NCBI GenBank assembly: GCA_900768785.1
Contig: CAAGEG010000130.1
Location: 1 to 41,882 of the forward strand
Direction: 5' to 3'
DNA from: an uncultured Prevotella sp.
GTDB taxonomy: Bacteria > Bacteroidota > Bacteroidia > Bacteroidales > Bacteroidaceae
Length of the DNA: 41,882 bases
A program made the position numbers and the translations under genes. Shown piece after piece: positions 16,903-26,179 of this stretch (position 1 is its first letter; the number at the start of each line of letters is the position of its first letter). The notes beneath the pieces are model-generated. The model had not been told where the DNA came from and ran no database searches. It was given only the letters and a program-made list of their open reading frames with translations.

Positions 16903-18249
16903 ATGAAGAAAACATTTACATTATTTACAGTGTTGTTGACAACAGTAGTCACATTTGCACAAACAAGTAGTAATGCATGGAACCTTCAAGGTTCGGGTAC
17001 AGAATCAGATCCGTACAAAATATCTTCTGCGGCGGATTTCAAGTCGATTGCCGATAATATCAGTTCAACAAATACCGGCGCCGGAGAATATTTTTTAGTT
17101 ACGGCAGATATCGATTTTGGAGGTACAGCTGAGTCTCCTGTGCAATTACCTGCCATTGCAAAGGCTGCAATAACTAATATTACATCAGTAGCATGGGGCT
17201 TTGATGGTATTCTTGATGGCGGAGATCATACAATTTCCGGTATTTATCATACCAATAATGCTAATGATGCCGATGGTAAGTTTAATGCTCTCTTTTCTTC
17301 ATTGGGTAAGTCGGGAGTAATAAAAAACCTCGTTTTCGGTGCAGACAATTATGTTTCATCATATAACTATGTCTCATCAATAGTATCATTAAGCAAAGGT
17401 AAAATAGAAAACTGCGTTAACAAGGCAAATATAATTGCCGCAAACGCTTTTGCCGGTGGTATTTGCGGTTATTTAGTAGGTGGAACAGGAGAAATAATAT
17501 CATCAGACAATTATGGCGAGATTAAAGCCATGACTTATGCTGCCGGTATATTGGGTGGTTCTCAATCTGGTACGACAATTACTGATTACAAATATTTAGT
17601 AGAGTCATGCCATAACTATGGTAATTTGAGCACAACAAATGCTTTGGGGTCTGCCGGAATTGCAGGTTCATTTTCCGGTTCTATCAAAAACTGTGTTAAC
17701 GAAGGCAAAATAGAAGAGGCAGAGAAGGCAACAGGTAATTACACAGCAGGAATAGTTGCAGCTTATGCTTATGTCGTTTCATGTGAAGGAAATACAAATA
17801 AAGGTTCAATAACCGGAAATAAGGGTGTTGGTGGAATTATTGGTACAGTTATGAAAGGAGATGATAAAGATGCTGTAATTTCAAGTTGTATTAATGAGGG
17901 TAGTGTTAGCGGACGTGGTGCAAATATTGGAGGTATTGTTGCAAATTCAGCAAGAGTAAATGGTGTTATTACCCTGACAAAGTGCAAGAATAGTGGCGTC
18001 GTAACAACAACAGCCGAAGACAAAACTACCATCGGTAATTTGCGAGGTAACAGTAATATCGTTATAGGTGAGGACAATGTGATAGCCGATGGACTTGAAC
18101 ATCTTGCTCTTGACCCTTCATCAGATGGTATCACAAATATTTCCTTAAATCAAGGAGCCGTTAGCGTTAAGAAATATATTGACAATAAGAGGGTCGTGAT
18201 AATTTCTAAAAATAGGAAATACACACTTTCCGGTAATGAGATAAGATAA
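16903..18249 (+). CDS. Secreted GLUG-type repeat protein with type IX sorting-like tail
   Basis: 448 residues from the ATG at 16903, chosen because it begins a clean signal peptide (MKKTFTLFTVLLTTVVTFAQ); an in-frame ATG at 16864 would add 13 unlikely residues. After GSGTESDPYKISSAADFKSI the protein repeats a GGI.G/AGI.G unit about every 30-45 residues (GGICGYLVG, AGILGGSQSG, AGIAGSFSG, GGIIGTVMKG, GGIVANSA), the GLUG-like beta-helix pattern of surface and adhesin proteins. The final residues, VVIISKNRKYTLSGNEIR, resemble the short C-terminal sorting signal of type IX secretion cargo; porQ in this window supports that route. It is likely exported to the surface with the neighbouring barrel and lipoprotein. 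Its ligand is unknown. Confidence 0.7.
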   Translation: MKKTFTLFTVLLTTVVTFAQTSSNAWNLQGSGTESDPYKISSAADFKSIADNISSTNTGAGEYFLVTADIDFGGTAESPVQLPAIAKAAITNITSVAWGFDGILDGGDHTISGIYHTNNANDADGKFNALFSSLGKSGVIKNLVFGADNYVSSYNYVSSIVSLSKGKIENCVNKANIIAANAFAGGICGYLVGGTGEIISSDNYGEIKAMTYAAGILGGSQSGTTITDYKYLVESCHNYGNLSTTNALGSAGIAGSFSGSIKNCVNEGKIEEAEKATGNYTAGIVAAYAYVVSCEGNTNKGSITGNKGVGGIIGTVMKGDDKDAVISSCINEGSVSGRGANIGGIVANSARVNGVITLTKCKNSGVVTTTAEDKTTIGNLRGNSNIVIGEDNVIADGLEHLALDPSSDGITNISLNQGAVSVKKYIDNKRVVIISKNRKYTLSGNEIR

Positions 18250-18270
18250 TTTATTAAAGAAGAATAATCA

Positions 18271-21099
18271 ATGATTAGATCAGTATTACTTTTAGTTTCA
18301 AGTCTTTTTACAGCAGTGGCTACCTATGCGCAGCCACTGCCGCTTGACAGTTGTATTCGTTCTGGGAAATTGTCTAATGGACTTACATATTATATACGTT
18401 ATAATGCACAGACAAAAGGACAGGCAGACTTTTATATAGCCCAGCGTGTTGGTTCTATTCTTGAAGAACCTCAACAACGCGGTTTGGCTCATTTCCTTGA
18501 ACATATGGCATTTAACGGCACTCGCAATTTCCCCGATGGTAATGGAGGAACACGCTCTGTAAGAAACTGGTGTGAGACAAATGGTATAAAGTTTGGTGCC
18601 GATCTTAATGCTTATACATCGATAGACCAAACCGTTTATAATATATCTAATGCTCCTGTTTCAAAGGCAGGCGTAACAGATACATGTCTTATTATCTTGC
18701 ACGATTGGGCAAGTGGGCTTCTTCTTCGTGATAACGAGATAGACCAAGAGCGTGGTGTTATACGTGAAGAATGGCGCACACGTCGCTCCAAATTTGCCAG
18801 CACACGAATGATGGAAGAGGCGATGCCCATAATATATGAAGGTTCCAAATATGCCGATTGCTTGCCAATAGGTCATATAGAAGTAGTGGATACATTCCAT
18901 TATGAAGCCTTACGTGATTATTATCGCAAATGGTATCGTCCCGATTTACAAGCAATTATTGTTGTGGGAGATATTGATGTGGATGCTGTAGAAGCAAAAA
19001 TCAAAAGTCTCTTCTCGCAAGATACCACAACCGGCAAGCCGGAACGTGTTTATTACAATGTGCCCGACAATGATGAGATGATTGTCTATACCAAGTCAGA
19101 TGACGAACAGCCAACTCTTAACCTCTCTTTGTTTATGAAGCGTGATGCAGAGCCGCGCTCTTCTCGCAATACTCGAGAGGCTTTTGTAGGAGACTATAAG
19201 TCACGTTTGGCTATGTTCATTCTTAGACAACGCCTCGCTCGTTTGTCACAAGAAGCTAATCCGAAACTCATGTCAACATCATGCCGTAACGGCAATTTCT
19301 ATATAACTCCCGAAAAAGAAGCATTTTCATTAACTATCGGGTTACTTCCTGATAGACCTCAAGAAGGTATTGATGCCGCTATTGCTGTTGTTGAGAAGGC
19401 TCGCAGATATGGTTTCACGGAAGGAGAATTGGAACATGCTAAAGTTCAGCATACTGTAAGTATAGAACATAAGCTTGATAACAAAGATAAGACGCGCAAT
19501 GGAGAGTACGTAAAATCTATAGTTAATAGCTTCTGTGGTGCTGCACCATGTATGAACATAGAGTATGAAGCTGCTTTGGAAGCACAACTGTCTCAACAAA
19601 TAACGCTTGAAGATATTAATGCTACAATACGCGACATCGTAGTAGATAAAAACCAAGTGTGTGTTGTGTTCGGTCCTACCCGATATGATGGTAAATCTTT
19701 TGTTATGCCAAAAGCAGAGCAGTTTAAAACATGGATAGAAGCAGCGCAAAAGAGAGACTATACAAACGATAATGATAGCTATAAGACACCGGATCAATCG
19801 TTTATAAAGAAATTGCCAAAGAAAGGAAAGATTGTATGTAAGCATCAATCAACCAATGGCTATACGGAATATATCCTGTCAAATGGCATTAAAGTGAGTG
19901 CACGTGCATCAGATATTGAACCTAATCGCCTTACTGTTAAGATGTTCCGTGCGGGAGGTCAGTCCCTATACAGCGATGATGATGCAGATGCTTTCCGTCT
20001 TCTAAATAGTGTGATACGTCAAAGCGGAGCCGGTGATTTTGATTTCCTCACTCTTGAAAAGAAACGTCGTGGCAAGGCTTTACGCGTTACTCCATATATA
20101 GAAGATGAAGAAGAAGGTGTAAATGGTGTATGTGTGGCATCAGATTTCAAGACGTGGCTTGAAGTGGCATATCTTTATTTGACTCAGCCACGTAAAGATG
20201 AAGGTATATTTAATAATACCATAAGCAAACAAATATCTCTTTTGAAAAACCGTACAGCCAATCCAAATGTCATTTATAATGATAGTTTGCGTGCAGCTGT
20301 CTATGGTAAGAGCAAGCGTACAGAACCTTTAACTATCGAACGTCTGCAACAAGTGAGTCTTGACCGTATCTATGAGATTTATAAAGAGCGTTTTGCCGAT
20401 CTTTCCGGTATGCATCTAATTGTTACCGGCGATATACGTCAAGATGAGTTTGAAGACCTCTTGTGTCAATATGTAGCAAGTTTGCCGGGCAAGAACGCAA
20501 AGACTGCTCCGGCAGTAGGCAAAAATACTCTTGATATAACAAAAGGTCAGGTGACTAATGTCTTTGAAGAAGAGATGAAAACACCGTCAGCTCTATCGAC
20601 GATAGTTTATTCTGCACAGTTGCCATATACTGCAGACAATGATTTAAAACTTGATGTGCTGTCTCAAATAATGCGCGCTGTATATACTGAAAAGGTAAGA
20701 GAAGAGAAAGGAGGCACTTATGGAGTCAGTGTCAAAGGACAGTATTGGAAATATCCTGCTGATGGTTGTTCTCTGACTGTCAATTTCCGTTGTGCTCCTG
20801 AAAAGTATCCGGAGCTACTGCCTATTATTGATGAACAACTACGCATAATGTCTGAGCAAGGTCCTTCGGCACTACAGCTTGATAAAGTCAAGGAGTATGA
20901 ACGTAAGAACTACGACAGAGCAATACTTACCAATGGTTGGTGGGAATATGTGCGTTATCATGAAATATGCGAAAACATTGACTTTGAGAAAGATTATATC
21001 AATAATGTCAATGCTCTTACAGCTGATGACATTCGTGATTTCTGCAAATTGCTCATATCAGATAATAATAGAATACAAGTAACAATGAAGAATAAATGA
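18271..21099 (+). CDS. M16-family zinc metalloprotease (pitrilysin/insulinase type)
   Basis: 942 residues with a signal peptide (MIRSVLLLVSSLFTAVATYAQ), so it acts in the periplasm or outside. The inverted zinc motif HFLEH is at residues 74-78; the third ligand should be one of the glutamates in EIDQERGVIREE (156-167). The C-terminal half carries the substrate-binding arginine-tyrosine pair (Arg810, Tyr817 in REEKGGTYGVS). This makes a single-chain, two-domain clamshell of usual length, which normally degrades short or unfolded peptides. It starts 21 bp after the repeat-protein gene and its stop overlaps the next start (ATGA). In an uptake operon it may release a ligand from a peptide carrier or clear imported peptides. 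Confidence 0.93.
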   Translation: MIRSVLLLVSSLFTAVATYAQPLPLDSCIRSGKLSNGLTYYIRYNAQTKGQADFYIAQRVGSILEEPQQRGLAHFLEHMAFNGTRNFPDGNGGTRSVRNWCETNGIKFGADLNAYTSIDQTVYNISNAPVSKAGVTDTCLIILHDWASGLLLRDNEIDQERGVIREEWRTRRSKFASTRMMEEAMPIIYEGSKYADCLPIGHIEVVDTFHYEALRDYYRKWYRPDLQAIIVVGDIDVDAVEAKIKSLFSQDTTTGKPERVYYNVPDNDEMIVYTKSDDEQPTLNLSLFMKRDAEPRSSRNTREAFVGDYKSRLAMFILRQRLARLSQEANPKLMSTSCRNGNFYITPEKEAFSLTIGLLPDRPQEGIDAAIAVVEKARRYGFTEGELEHAKVQHTVSIEHKLDNKDKTRNGEYVKSIVNSFCGAAPCMNIEYEAALEAQLSQQITLEDINATIRDIVVDKNQVCVVFGPTRYDGKSFVMPKAEQFKTWIEAAQKRDYTNDNDSYKTPDQSFIKKLPKKGKIVCKHQSTNGYTEYILSNGIKVSARASDIEPNRLTVKMFRAGGQSLYSDDDADAFRLLNSVIRQSGAGDFDFLTLEKKRRGKALRVTPYIEDEEEGVNGVCVASDFKTWLEVAYLYLTQPRKDEGIFNNTISKQISLLKNRTANPNVIYNDSLRAAVYGKSKRTEPLTIERLQQVSLDRIYEIYKERFADLSGMHLIVTGDIRQDEFEDLLCQYVASLPGKNAKTAPAVGKNTLDITKGQVTNVFEEEMKTPSALSTIVYSAQLPYTADNDLKLDVLSQIMRAVYTEKVREEKGGTYGVSVKGQYWKYPADGCSLTVNFRCAPEKYPELLPIIDEQLRIMSEQGPSALQLDKVKEYERKNYDRAILTNGWWEYVRYHEICENIDFEKDYINNVNALTADDIRDFCKLLISDNNRIQVTMKNK

Positions 21100-21494
21100 T
21101 GAAAAGATATATTTTCATAACAATGATTTTGTTCATGACTTCATCGGTGTTGTACGCCGGTGATGTCATGACAAAGAATGCGGATGGTACATATATCATT
21201 AATACAGCGTCTTTATGTAGTGCAAAAGGTTATAGAGGCACCACTCCGCTTGAGGTTCATATAAAGAAAGGTGCCGTTGTTAAGGTCGTTGTGCTTAAAA
21301 ACAATGAGACGGTTCCTTATTTTGAGCGTATTAAGAAACATCTTCTACCTCTTTATGAGGGAAAGAAGATAAATAAAGCTAAGAAACTATCGCAAGAAAC
21401 AAAAATTGATGGTTGCACAGGAGCTACTTATAGTACCAAAGCTGTACAGAAGAATATACGTGCTGCTCTTGAATACTATGAGAAAAGAAAGTAA
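21096..21494 (+). CDS. Small exported FMN-binding domain protein
   Basis: 132 residues: a signal peptide (MKRYIFITMILFMTSSVLYAG), then one FMN_bind domain. The motif D105-G-C-T-G-A-T111-Y-S-T matches the flavinylation signal in which the threonine of (S/T)GAT receives FMN covalently from ApbE. The domain is also seen in extracytosolic electron-transfer proteins. The start codon overlaps the protease stop, so the pair is translationally coupled. ATG at 21099 is an alternative start. No apbE or membrane electron donor is in the window, so the reductant must come from elsewhere. A role in reducing a metal or cofactor taken up by the receptor is inference. Confidence 0.85.
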   Translation: MMKRYIFITMILFMTSSVLYAGDVMTKNADGTYIINTASLCSAKGYRGTTPLEVHIKKGAVVKVVVLKNNETVPYFERIKKHLLPLYEGKKINKAKKLSQETKIDGCTGATYSTKAVQKNIRAALEYYEKRK

Positions 21495-21515
21495 AAATAA
21501 TTGTGTGTTATAATT

Positions 21516-21565
21516 TGTGGGATATATCGGACATTATAAACCGATATATCCCACATGCTTTTTTA
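21516..21565 (+). terminator. Strong rho-independent terminator of the six-gene operon
   Basis: A perfect 15-bp stem (21516-21530 with 21541-21555) around a 10-nt loop is followed by GC and a T-tract. It closes the operon 21 bp after the FMN-binding gene. Between it and cmk (21720) I see no gene. Confidence 0.9.
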
Positions 21566-21719
21566 TATCTTTTCAGTTGTCGTTTTGATGTTAGATACGA
21601 ATAATTATTATAATAAAATCAAACAGTCAGCAGGGATTATAAAGCCGATGGAGCACGTATCGGCAAAACGGACAGCAATAATTGATAATATAGTTGTTAT
21701 TTTGACCTTCTATCTGCTG

Positions 21720-22412
21720 TTATTTGTTAGCAACTCTATTTACTTGTTCCAGCAACCAAGCCTTTTGCTCTTCTATTGTCATTTTGCTATTATCCAATTC
21801 AATAGCATCATCAGCTTTGCGTAATGGAGACACTTCACGGTGAGAGTCAATATAGTCACGCTCTTGGACATTTTTCAGTATCTCGTCATAGTTTGCCGAC
21901 ATTCCTTTTCCTTTGAGTTCGTCATAACGTCTTTGCGCTCTTACTTCTGCCGAAGCGGTAACAAAAATCTTCAATTCAGCATCCGGAAAAACAACAGTTC
22001 CTATATCACGGCCGTCCATAATTATCCCTTTGTCTTGTCCCATTTGTTGTTGCTGTGCCACAAGTGCCTCTCTAACAAAAGGAAGTGCCGCTATAATGCT
22101 TACCTTTGATGATACTTCCATACATCTTATCTCGTTCTCAACCAATTCTCCATTAAGATATGTGTCAGGACGTCCTGTCGTTTTGTTCAGGCGAAAACCG
22201 ATTTTTATATTGTCCATCTTTTCTCTTAGTCGGTCACTATCAATATTCCCGCTTTCATCAAACATATTGTTTCTAATGGCAAACAAGGTGACAGAGCGAT
22301 ACATAGCTCCCGTATCTACATAGATATATCCGAGTTCGCGTGCCAAATCTTTAGCCATTGTACTTTTGCCGCATGAGGAAAAACCATCTACGGCTATTGT
22401 TAGTCGCTTCAT
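21720..22412 (-). CDS. cmk: Cytidylate kinase
   Basis: The 230-residue protein phosphorylates CMP and dCMP to the diphosphates with ATP in the cytoplasm. The P-loop GFSSCGKST is at residues 10-18. The CMP kinase signatures follow: YIYVDTGAMYRSVTLFA, DGRDIGTVVFPDAELKIFVTAS and RAQRRYDEL. Length is normal for the family. It lies 32 bp downstream of porQ on the same strand; porQ next to cmk is a pairing I recall from other Bacteroidota, probably one transcript. Confidence 0.96.
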   Translation of the reverse strand: MKRLTIAVDGFSSCGKSTMAKDLARELGYIYVDTGAMYRSVTLFAIRNNMFDESGNIDSDRLREKMDNIKIGFRLNKTTGRPDTYLNGELVENEIRCMEVSSKVSIIAALPFVREALVAQQQQMGQDKGIIMDGRDIGTVVFPDAELKIFVTASAEVRAQRRYDELKGKGMSANYDEILKNVQERDYIDSHREVSPLRKADDAIELDNSKMTIEEQKAWLLEQVNRVANK

Positions 22413-22444
22413 TATTAATAAAGAATTATTATTATTTATGTTTC

Positions 22445-23392
22445 TTATAAAGTGTATGTCACGTTAACAAGAAGAGAATTAGACGATACATGATATTTGC
22501 CGTAGCCCAATTGCAACTTGAAACGTTCTAATTGCAGACCTGCGCCAAAAGACAATCCGGCTCCATGACTGCTTTCTTCTTCTTCATTATCCATGATTTT
22601 CATTTCGTCGGCTCTTCTGAAATTATATCCCACAGCAACATATATCTGTTGTGAAAACAATACATCCACTCCGGCAACAAGATGATTAATGAATTTATAG
22701 TTCCAATGATTTAAATCGACCATCGTTGCTGAAATTCTAAAAGGTAGTGTCGCAAACTCTTTACTCACACCTGCTTGGATATCAATTGGCATCTTTTCAT
22801 ATTCATCATCATAAGCTTTCAACTGTCCTCCAAGATTTTTTGCCACTAAAGAAACAGACCATTCGCGGTCTGGATCATAATAGTTGAGTCCTAAATCCAC
22901 CCCCATAGCATACGAATTATAGTCGCCGATATATGAAGCAACCATTTTTGCAGATATACCACCAACTATTTTGTCGCTCAGTTGATAGCTGAAAGCACCT
23001 CCAATTAGTATGTCTTTTGCAGAGAAATTGCCACTTTGGATGTTGTTTTCATCGGTCTCTTTCATAGAGCCATAGTCCATCATCTGTGCCATAACCGCCC
23101 ATGATGCCTTCTCTTTTATTATTCTGTTGAAGGAAGCACTTGCCATTGTCGCTCCTTCCATGTATGTCATGAAGTTTAGATTAATGCTTTTGTCGCTCAC
23201 CGATGATAGTAATGCCGGATTATTAAACATCAATGAGGGGTCATCTTCTATGATTGTAACGTTGTCACCACCAAGCGCAGCAGCATGGGCGCTTACAGGT
23301 AACCTTAAGAAATTATACAAAGTCTGACTTTCTTGAGCCGCTGCTGATATGCAAAACAACAGGGTTAGAAGTGCTAAAACGCTTTTTTTCAT
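22445..23392 (-). CDS. porQ: Type IX secretion system protein PorQ
   Basis: 315 residues with signal peptide (MKKSVLALLTLLFCISAAAQ) and then SQTLYNFLRLPVSAHAAALGG, the characteristic start of PorQ. The body is a PorV/FadL-like outer-membrane barrel with SLMFNNPALLS, YMEGATMASASF and a final strand ending VNVTYTL. In Porphyromonas gingivalis PorQ works with PorZ and PorU/PorV on the outside of the outer membrane, where type IX cargo is cleaved and attached. Its presence implies that this organism has at least part of that pathway. The rest of the system is not in the window. The adjacent downstream gene is cmk. Confidence 0.9.
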   Translation of the reverse strand: MKKSVLALLTLLFCISAAAQESQTLYNFLRLPVSAHAAALGGDNVTIIEDDPSLMFNNPALLSSVSDKSINLNFMTYMEGATMASASFNRIIKEKASWAVMAQMMDYGSMKETDENNIQSGNFSAKDILIGGAFSYQLSDKIVGGISAKMVASYIGDYNSYAMGVDLGLNYYDPDREWSVSLVAKNLGGQLKAYDDEYEKMPIDIQAGVSKEFATLPFRISATMVDLNHWNYKFINHLVAGVDVLFSQQIYVAVGYNFRRADEMKIMDNEEEESSHGAGLSFGAGLQLERFKLQLGYGKYHVSSNSLLVNVTYTL

Positions 23393-23414
23393 TTGTTTAA
23401 GCTAAATTATGGGG

Positions 23415-23422
23415 CAAAGATA
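23415..23422 (-). promoter_or_regulatory. Minus-strand -7 word of the porQ-cmk promoter
   Basis: The minus strand reads TATCTTTG 23 bp before the porQ start, matching TAnnTTTG. I did not find a convincing -33 element at the right spacing. Confidence 0.45.
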
Positions 23423-23535
23423 CATCTTTTTTCAAATATCTGCGTTACATTTGTAATTTGAAAATAATATGTCTTGCACATTACGATAATTAATAAACGC
23501 AAAAATTGCGATATTAGTATATAAAGTTTAAAGGG

Positions 23536-24261
23536 GTGAATCTGACTCAACATTATAAAGACAACAATACCGAAACATCGGCTATCGTATATCAGCGTAG
23601 AACAAACATTCTGCTCGGACTTATAGTTGCTTTGTCAATAATGTTTGTTTCTCTTGAATATTCCATGCGTGACAGTCAAGAGGCATTGGTTGACGATGTG
23701 CTGGATGATATGTCACAAGAAATGGAGATATTCCCTGTGCTTAACAGACAAGACATGTCACCAGCCGTGTCAAAAACAAAGATCATCAAACAAGCTGAAA
23801 TTGTTGCTGTAGATAAAGAAGTTTCCGGCGTTGTGGAGGAAAATGTTGTTGGAGAAGATAATGTTGGAGATAGCGATGCTTCATCTTCGTCAGAGACAAA
23901 TACGGCAAATGCCTCGTCAACCATCGCCGTTGATACCAATGACAATCCTCTTGGCTTTCAAGAAGTGGAGAGCTTGCCTGAGTTTCCCGGCGGAATGTCA
24001 GAGCTTGTTCAATGGTTGACAAAAACATTAAAATATCCTCTGTCTGCCCAAAATGCAAAGATAGAAGGCACGGTGTTGGTAGCTTTTATTATAAATACTG
24101 ATGGAACAATCACTACTCCGAAGATTGTCACTTCGGTATGTGATGAACTCGATAATGAGGCGTTGAGAGTAATACGCATGATGCCTAAGTGGAAACCCGG
24201 TAAAGATCATGGTAAGCCTTGCCGAACTTATTTCCGAATACCTATAGTGTTTAAATTGTAA
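23536..24261 (+). CDS. TonB-family energy transducer
   Basis: 241 residues from a GTG start; no ATG fits the conserved N-terminal region. One transmembrane helix (about 25-45, NILLGLIVALSIMFVSLEY) is followed by a periplasmic linker rich in Val, Glu and Ser (50-140), which lacks the Pro-Lys repeats of classical TonB. The TonB C-terminal domain follows (about 150-241: LPEFPGGMSELVQWLTKTLK, YPLSAQNAKIEGTVLVAFII, KWKPGKDHGKPCRTYFRIPI). It should pass energy from ExbB/ExbD to outer-membrane receptors such as the two encoded here. It stands alone, divergent from porQ; exbBD are not in the window. Confidence 0.88.
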   Translation: MNLTQHYKDNNTETSAIVYQRRTNILLGLIVALSIMFVSLEYSMRDSQEALVDDVLDDMSQEMEIFPVLNRQDMSPAVSKTKIIKQAEIVAVDKEVSGVVEENVVGEDNVGDSDASSSSETNTANASSTIAVDTNDNPLGFQEVESLPEFPGGMSELVQWLTKTLKYPLSAQNAKIEGTVLVAFIINTDGTITTPKIVTSVCDELDNEALRVIRMMPKWKPGKDHGKPCRTYFRIPIVFKL

Positions 24262-24316
24262 CATGCTATTTATTTATCTGATGTCAATAACAATGTGAAA
24301 TATAAACTTATACGAT

Positions 24317-25291
24317 ATGCTTAATTCAAAAGAAATCTTACAACTGTTTAATAATTATTTGGATTCTCTTGTCTATGATCGTAAACCGGCAGCTCTATAT
24401 GAACCTATTCAATATGTTCTCTCTGCCGGTGGCAAACGCATACGCCCTTCTCTTATGCTTATGGCATACAACATGTATCATGATAATCCCGAACAGATAT
24501 TGCCTCAAGCATGTGGATTGGAGACCTATCACAATTATACCTTGTTGCATGATGACCTGATGGACAATGCATCTATGCGACGCGGACGACAGACGGTGCA
24601 CATCAAATGGAACGCAAATACAGCCATCCTTTCCGGCGATAGCATGCTTGTGCTTGCTTACCAACGTATGGCGCAATGTGATGAGCAACATTTGAAGCCC
24701 GTACTTGACCTGTTTACACAAACAGCTCTTGAGATTGGCGAGGGTCAACAGTATGATATGGACTTTGAAATGCGTACTGATGTTACCGAGAGTGAGTATA
24801 TTGAAATGATACGTCTAAAGACCAGCGTCTTGTTGGCGTGCGCTTTGAAGATAGGAGCAATAATGGCTGATGCTTCAGAAACTGATACCGAAAAATTATA
24901 TCGCTTCGGAGAACAAATGGGCATTGCTTTCCAACTGCAAGATGACTATCTTGACGTTTATGGAAATCCCGCTGTGTTTGGCAAAGCTATCGGCGGAGAC
25001 ATATTATGTAACAAAAAAACATTTATGTTAATCAATGCTTTTGAGCGTGCCGACAGCAATCTGCGTTCCGAACTTTTGCGTTGGATGACAGCAACAGATT
25101 ATGAGCCGCAGTCAAAAATTGCAGCGGTAACGGAGATATACAATAAACTTGGAATAGACAAACTCGCAAAAGAGAAGATCAATTACTATTTTGCAGAGAG
25201 CCGTAAGTATCTTGATGCCGTGTCTGTTCCGGCAAGTCGTAAGAGTGTTTTAGAGGCTTATACAGATGCTATGATGCACCGCGAAGTTTAG
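24317..25291 (+). CDS. Polyprenyl (trans-isoprenyl) diphosphate synthase
   Basis: 324 residues, the usual length. The two aspartate-rich Mg2+/diphosphate-binding motifs are present: DDLMD at 79-83 and DDYLD at 209-213, with GGKRIRP near residue 38 for the isopentenyl substrate. The enzyme condenses isopentenyl diphosphate with an allylic diphosphate to make a farnesyl-to-octaprenyl chain, for example for menaquinone. Product length cannot be fixed by eye, so no gene symbol is given (ispA- or ispB-type). It starts 55 bp after the TonB-like gene on the same strand. Confidence 0.93.
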   Translation: MLNSKEILQLFNNYLDSLVYDRKPAALYEPIQYVLSAGGKRIRPSLMLMAYNMYHDNPEQILPQACGLETYHNYTLLHDDLMDNASMRRGRQTVHIKWNANTAILSGDSMLVLAYQRMAQCDEQHLKPVLDLFTQTALEIGEGQQYDMDFEMRTDVTESEYIEMIRLKTSVLLACALKIGAIMADASETDTEKLYRFGEQMGIAFQLQDDYLDVYGNPAVFGKAIGGDILCNKKTFMLINAFERADSNLRSELLRWMTATDYEPQSKIAAVTEIYNKLGIDKLAKEKINYYFAESRKYLDAVSVPASRKSVLEAYTDAMMHREV

Positions 25292-25393
25292 TCTTGGACT
25301 ATTTATTCTTGCGTTGAAAGTTTTTTGAGATACTATCACATGCCTTTATATAATACATATCGTAGATAGCAATTAATTAATACCCTAAAACAA

Positions 25394-26164
25394 ATGCCTT
25401 ATAGACGACTTCCAAAAACTGATGCAACACGTCTTAGGTCTCTAAAGACCATACTTGACAATAATTCTCTTTATACTGCAAACAATAATTTCATAGAGTG
25501 GAAGACTCTTAATGATGCTCGTACTATGTACGATCGCCTTTTAACGGCGGTGGAACAGATGAATATGACCCTCTCTGCTCGCCATCGTGTTATTGCTCGC
25601 GGTAGTAAATACCAACGTAATGCATGCATGTACGTGAGTCATTTCTTGCAAGTTCTTATGATGTCTGCGGAGCGTGGAGAGATAAAAAGACAAAATCTTG
25701 AACTTTACGGGCTTGATCGAGATGCCACATGTTTGCCAAACCTCAAGAATGCATCGGGCATTATTGAATGGGGAAATAAGACTATAGCAGGTGAAAAATC
25801 ACGTTTGAAGAGTGGTGGCAGACCTATTTACAATCCCACAATCGGTATGCTGATAACGCATCTTGATATTTTTAAGGAGCACTTTGTGCAGCAAAAGAAG
25901 TCTCAAGAACGTGTTGATGCCGCTGCCGAACATCTCAAAGAGGTAAGACAACAGACAGATGAAGTTATTCTTTCTCTGTGGAACCAAATAGAAAAACATT
26001 TTTCCGGTTATCCGGAAAACGAACGTTTGGAAGAATGTCGCAAATATGGTATGATTTACTATTATCGTAAGTCTGAGAGAGGAGATGTGGAAGAGGAGGT
26101 AAAGCCCAAGAAAAAGGCTGAGAAAAGAAAGAAGGCAAATCAAAAAATCAACAATAATGTGTAA
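25394..26164 (+). CDS. Conserved hypothetical protein with Lys-rich tail
   Basis: 256 residues and not recognised. There is no signal peptide or membrane segment, so it is cytoplasmic. The predicted structure is mainly helical: an N-terminal part (about 1-115, RRLPKTDATRLRSLKTILDN), a short loop region (GGRPIYNPTIG, about 140-150) and a coiled-coil-like stretch (about 160-195). A very basic tail (KPKKKAEKRKKANQK, about 237-251) might bind nucleic acid. I have an impression of similar proteins in other Bacteroidales but cannot name a family. It lies 15 bp before the tatD-type gene and is probably co-transcribed with it. Codon use matches neighbours, so it looks like a real gene. Confidence 0.75.
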   Translation: MPYRRLPKTDATRLRSLKTILDNNSLYTANNNFIEWKTLNDARTMYDRLLTAVEQMNMTLSARHRVIARGSKYQRNACMYVSHFLQVLMMSAERGEIKRQNLELYGLDRDATCLPNLKNASGIIEWGNKTIAGEKSRLKSGGRPIYNPTIGMLITHLDIFKEHFVQQKKSQERVDAAAEHLKEVRQQTDEVILSLWNQIEKHFSGYPENERLEECRKYGMIYYYRKSERGDVEEEVKPKKKAEKRKKANQKINNNV

Positions 26165-26179
26165 TAACTATATTAAATC

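Noticed and set aside
21555..22323. Plus-strand open frames across the cmk region
   Set aside because: They are antisense to cmk, which has complete family motifs on the minus strand.
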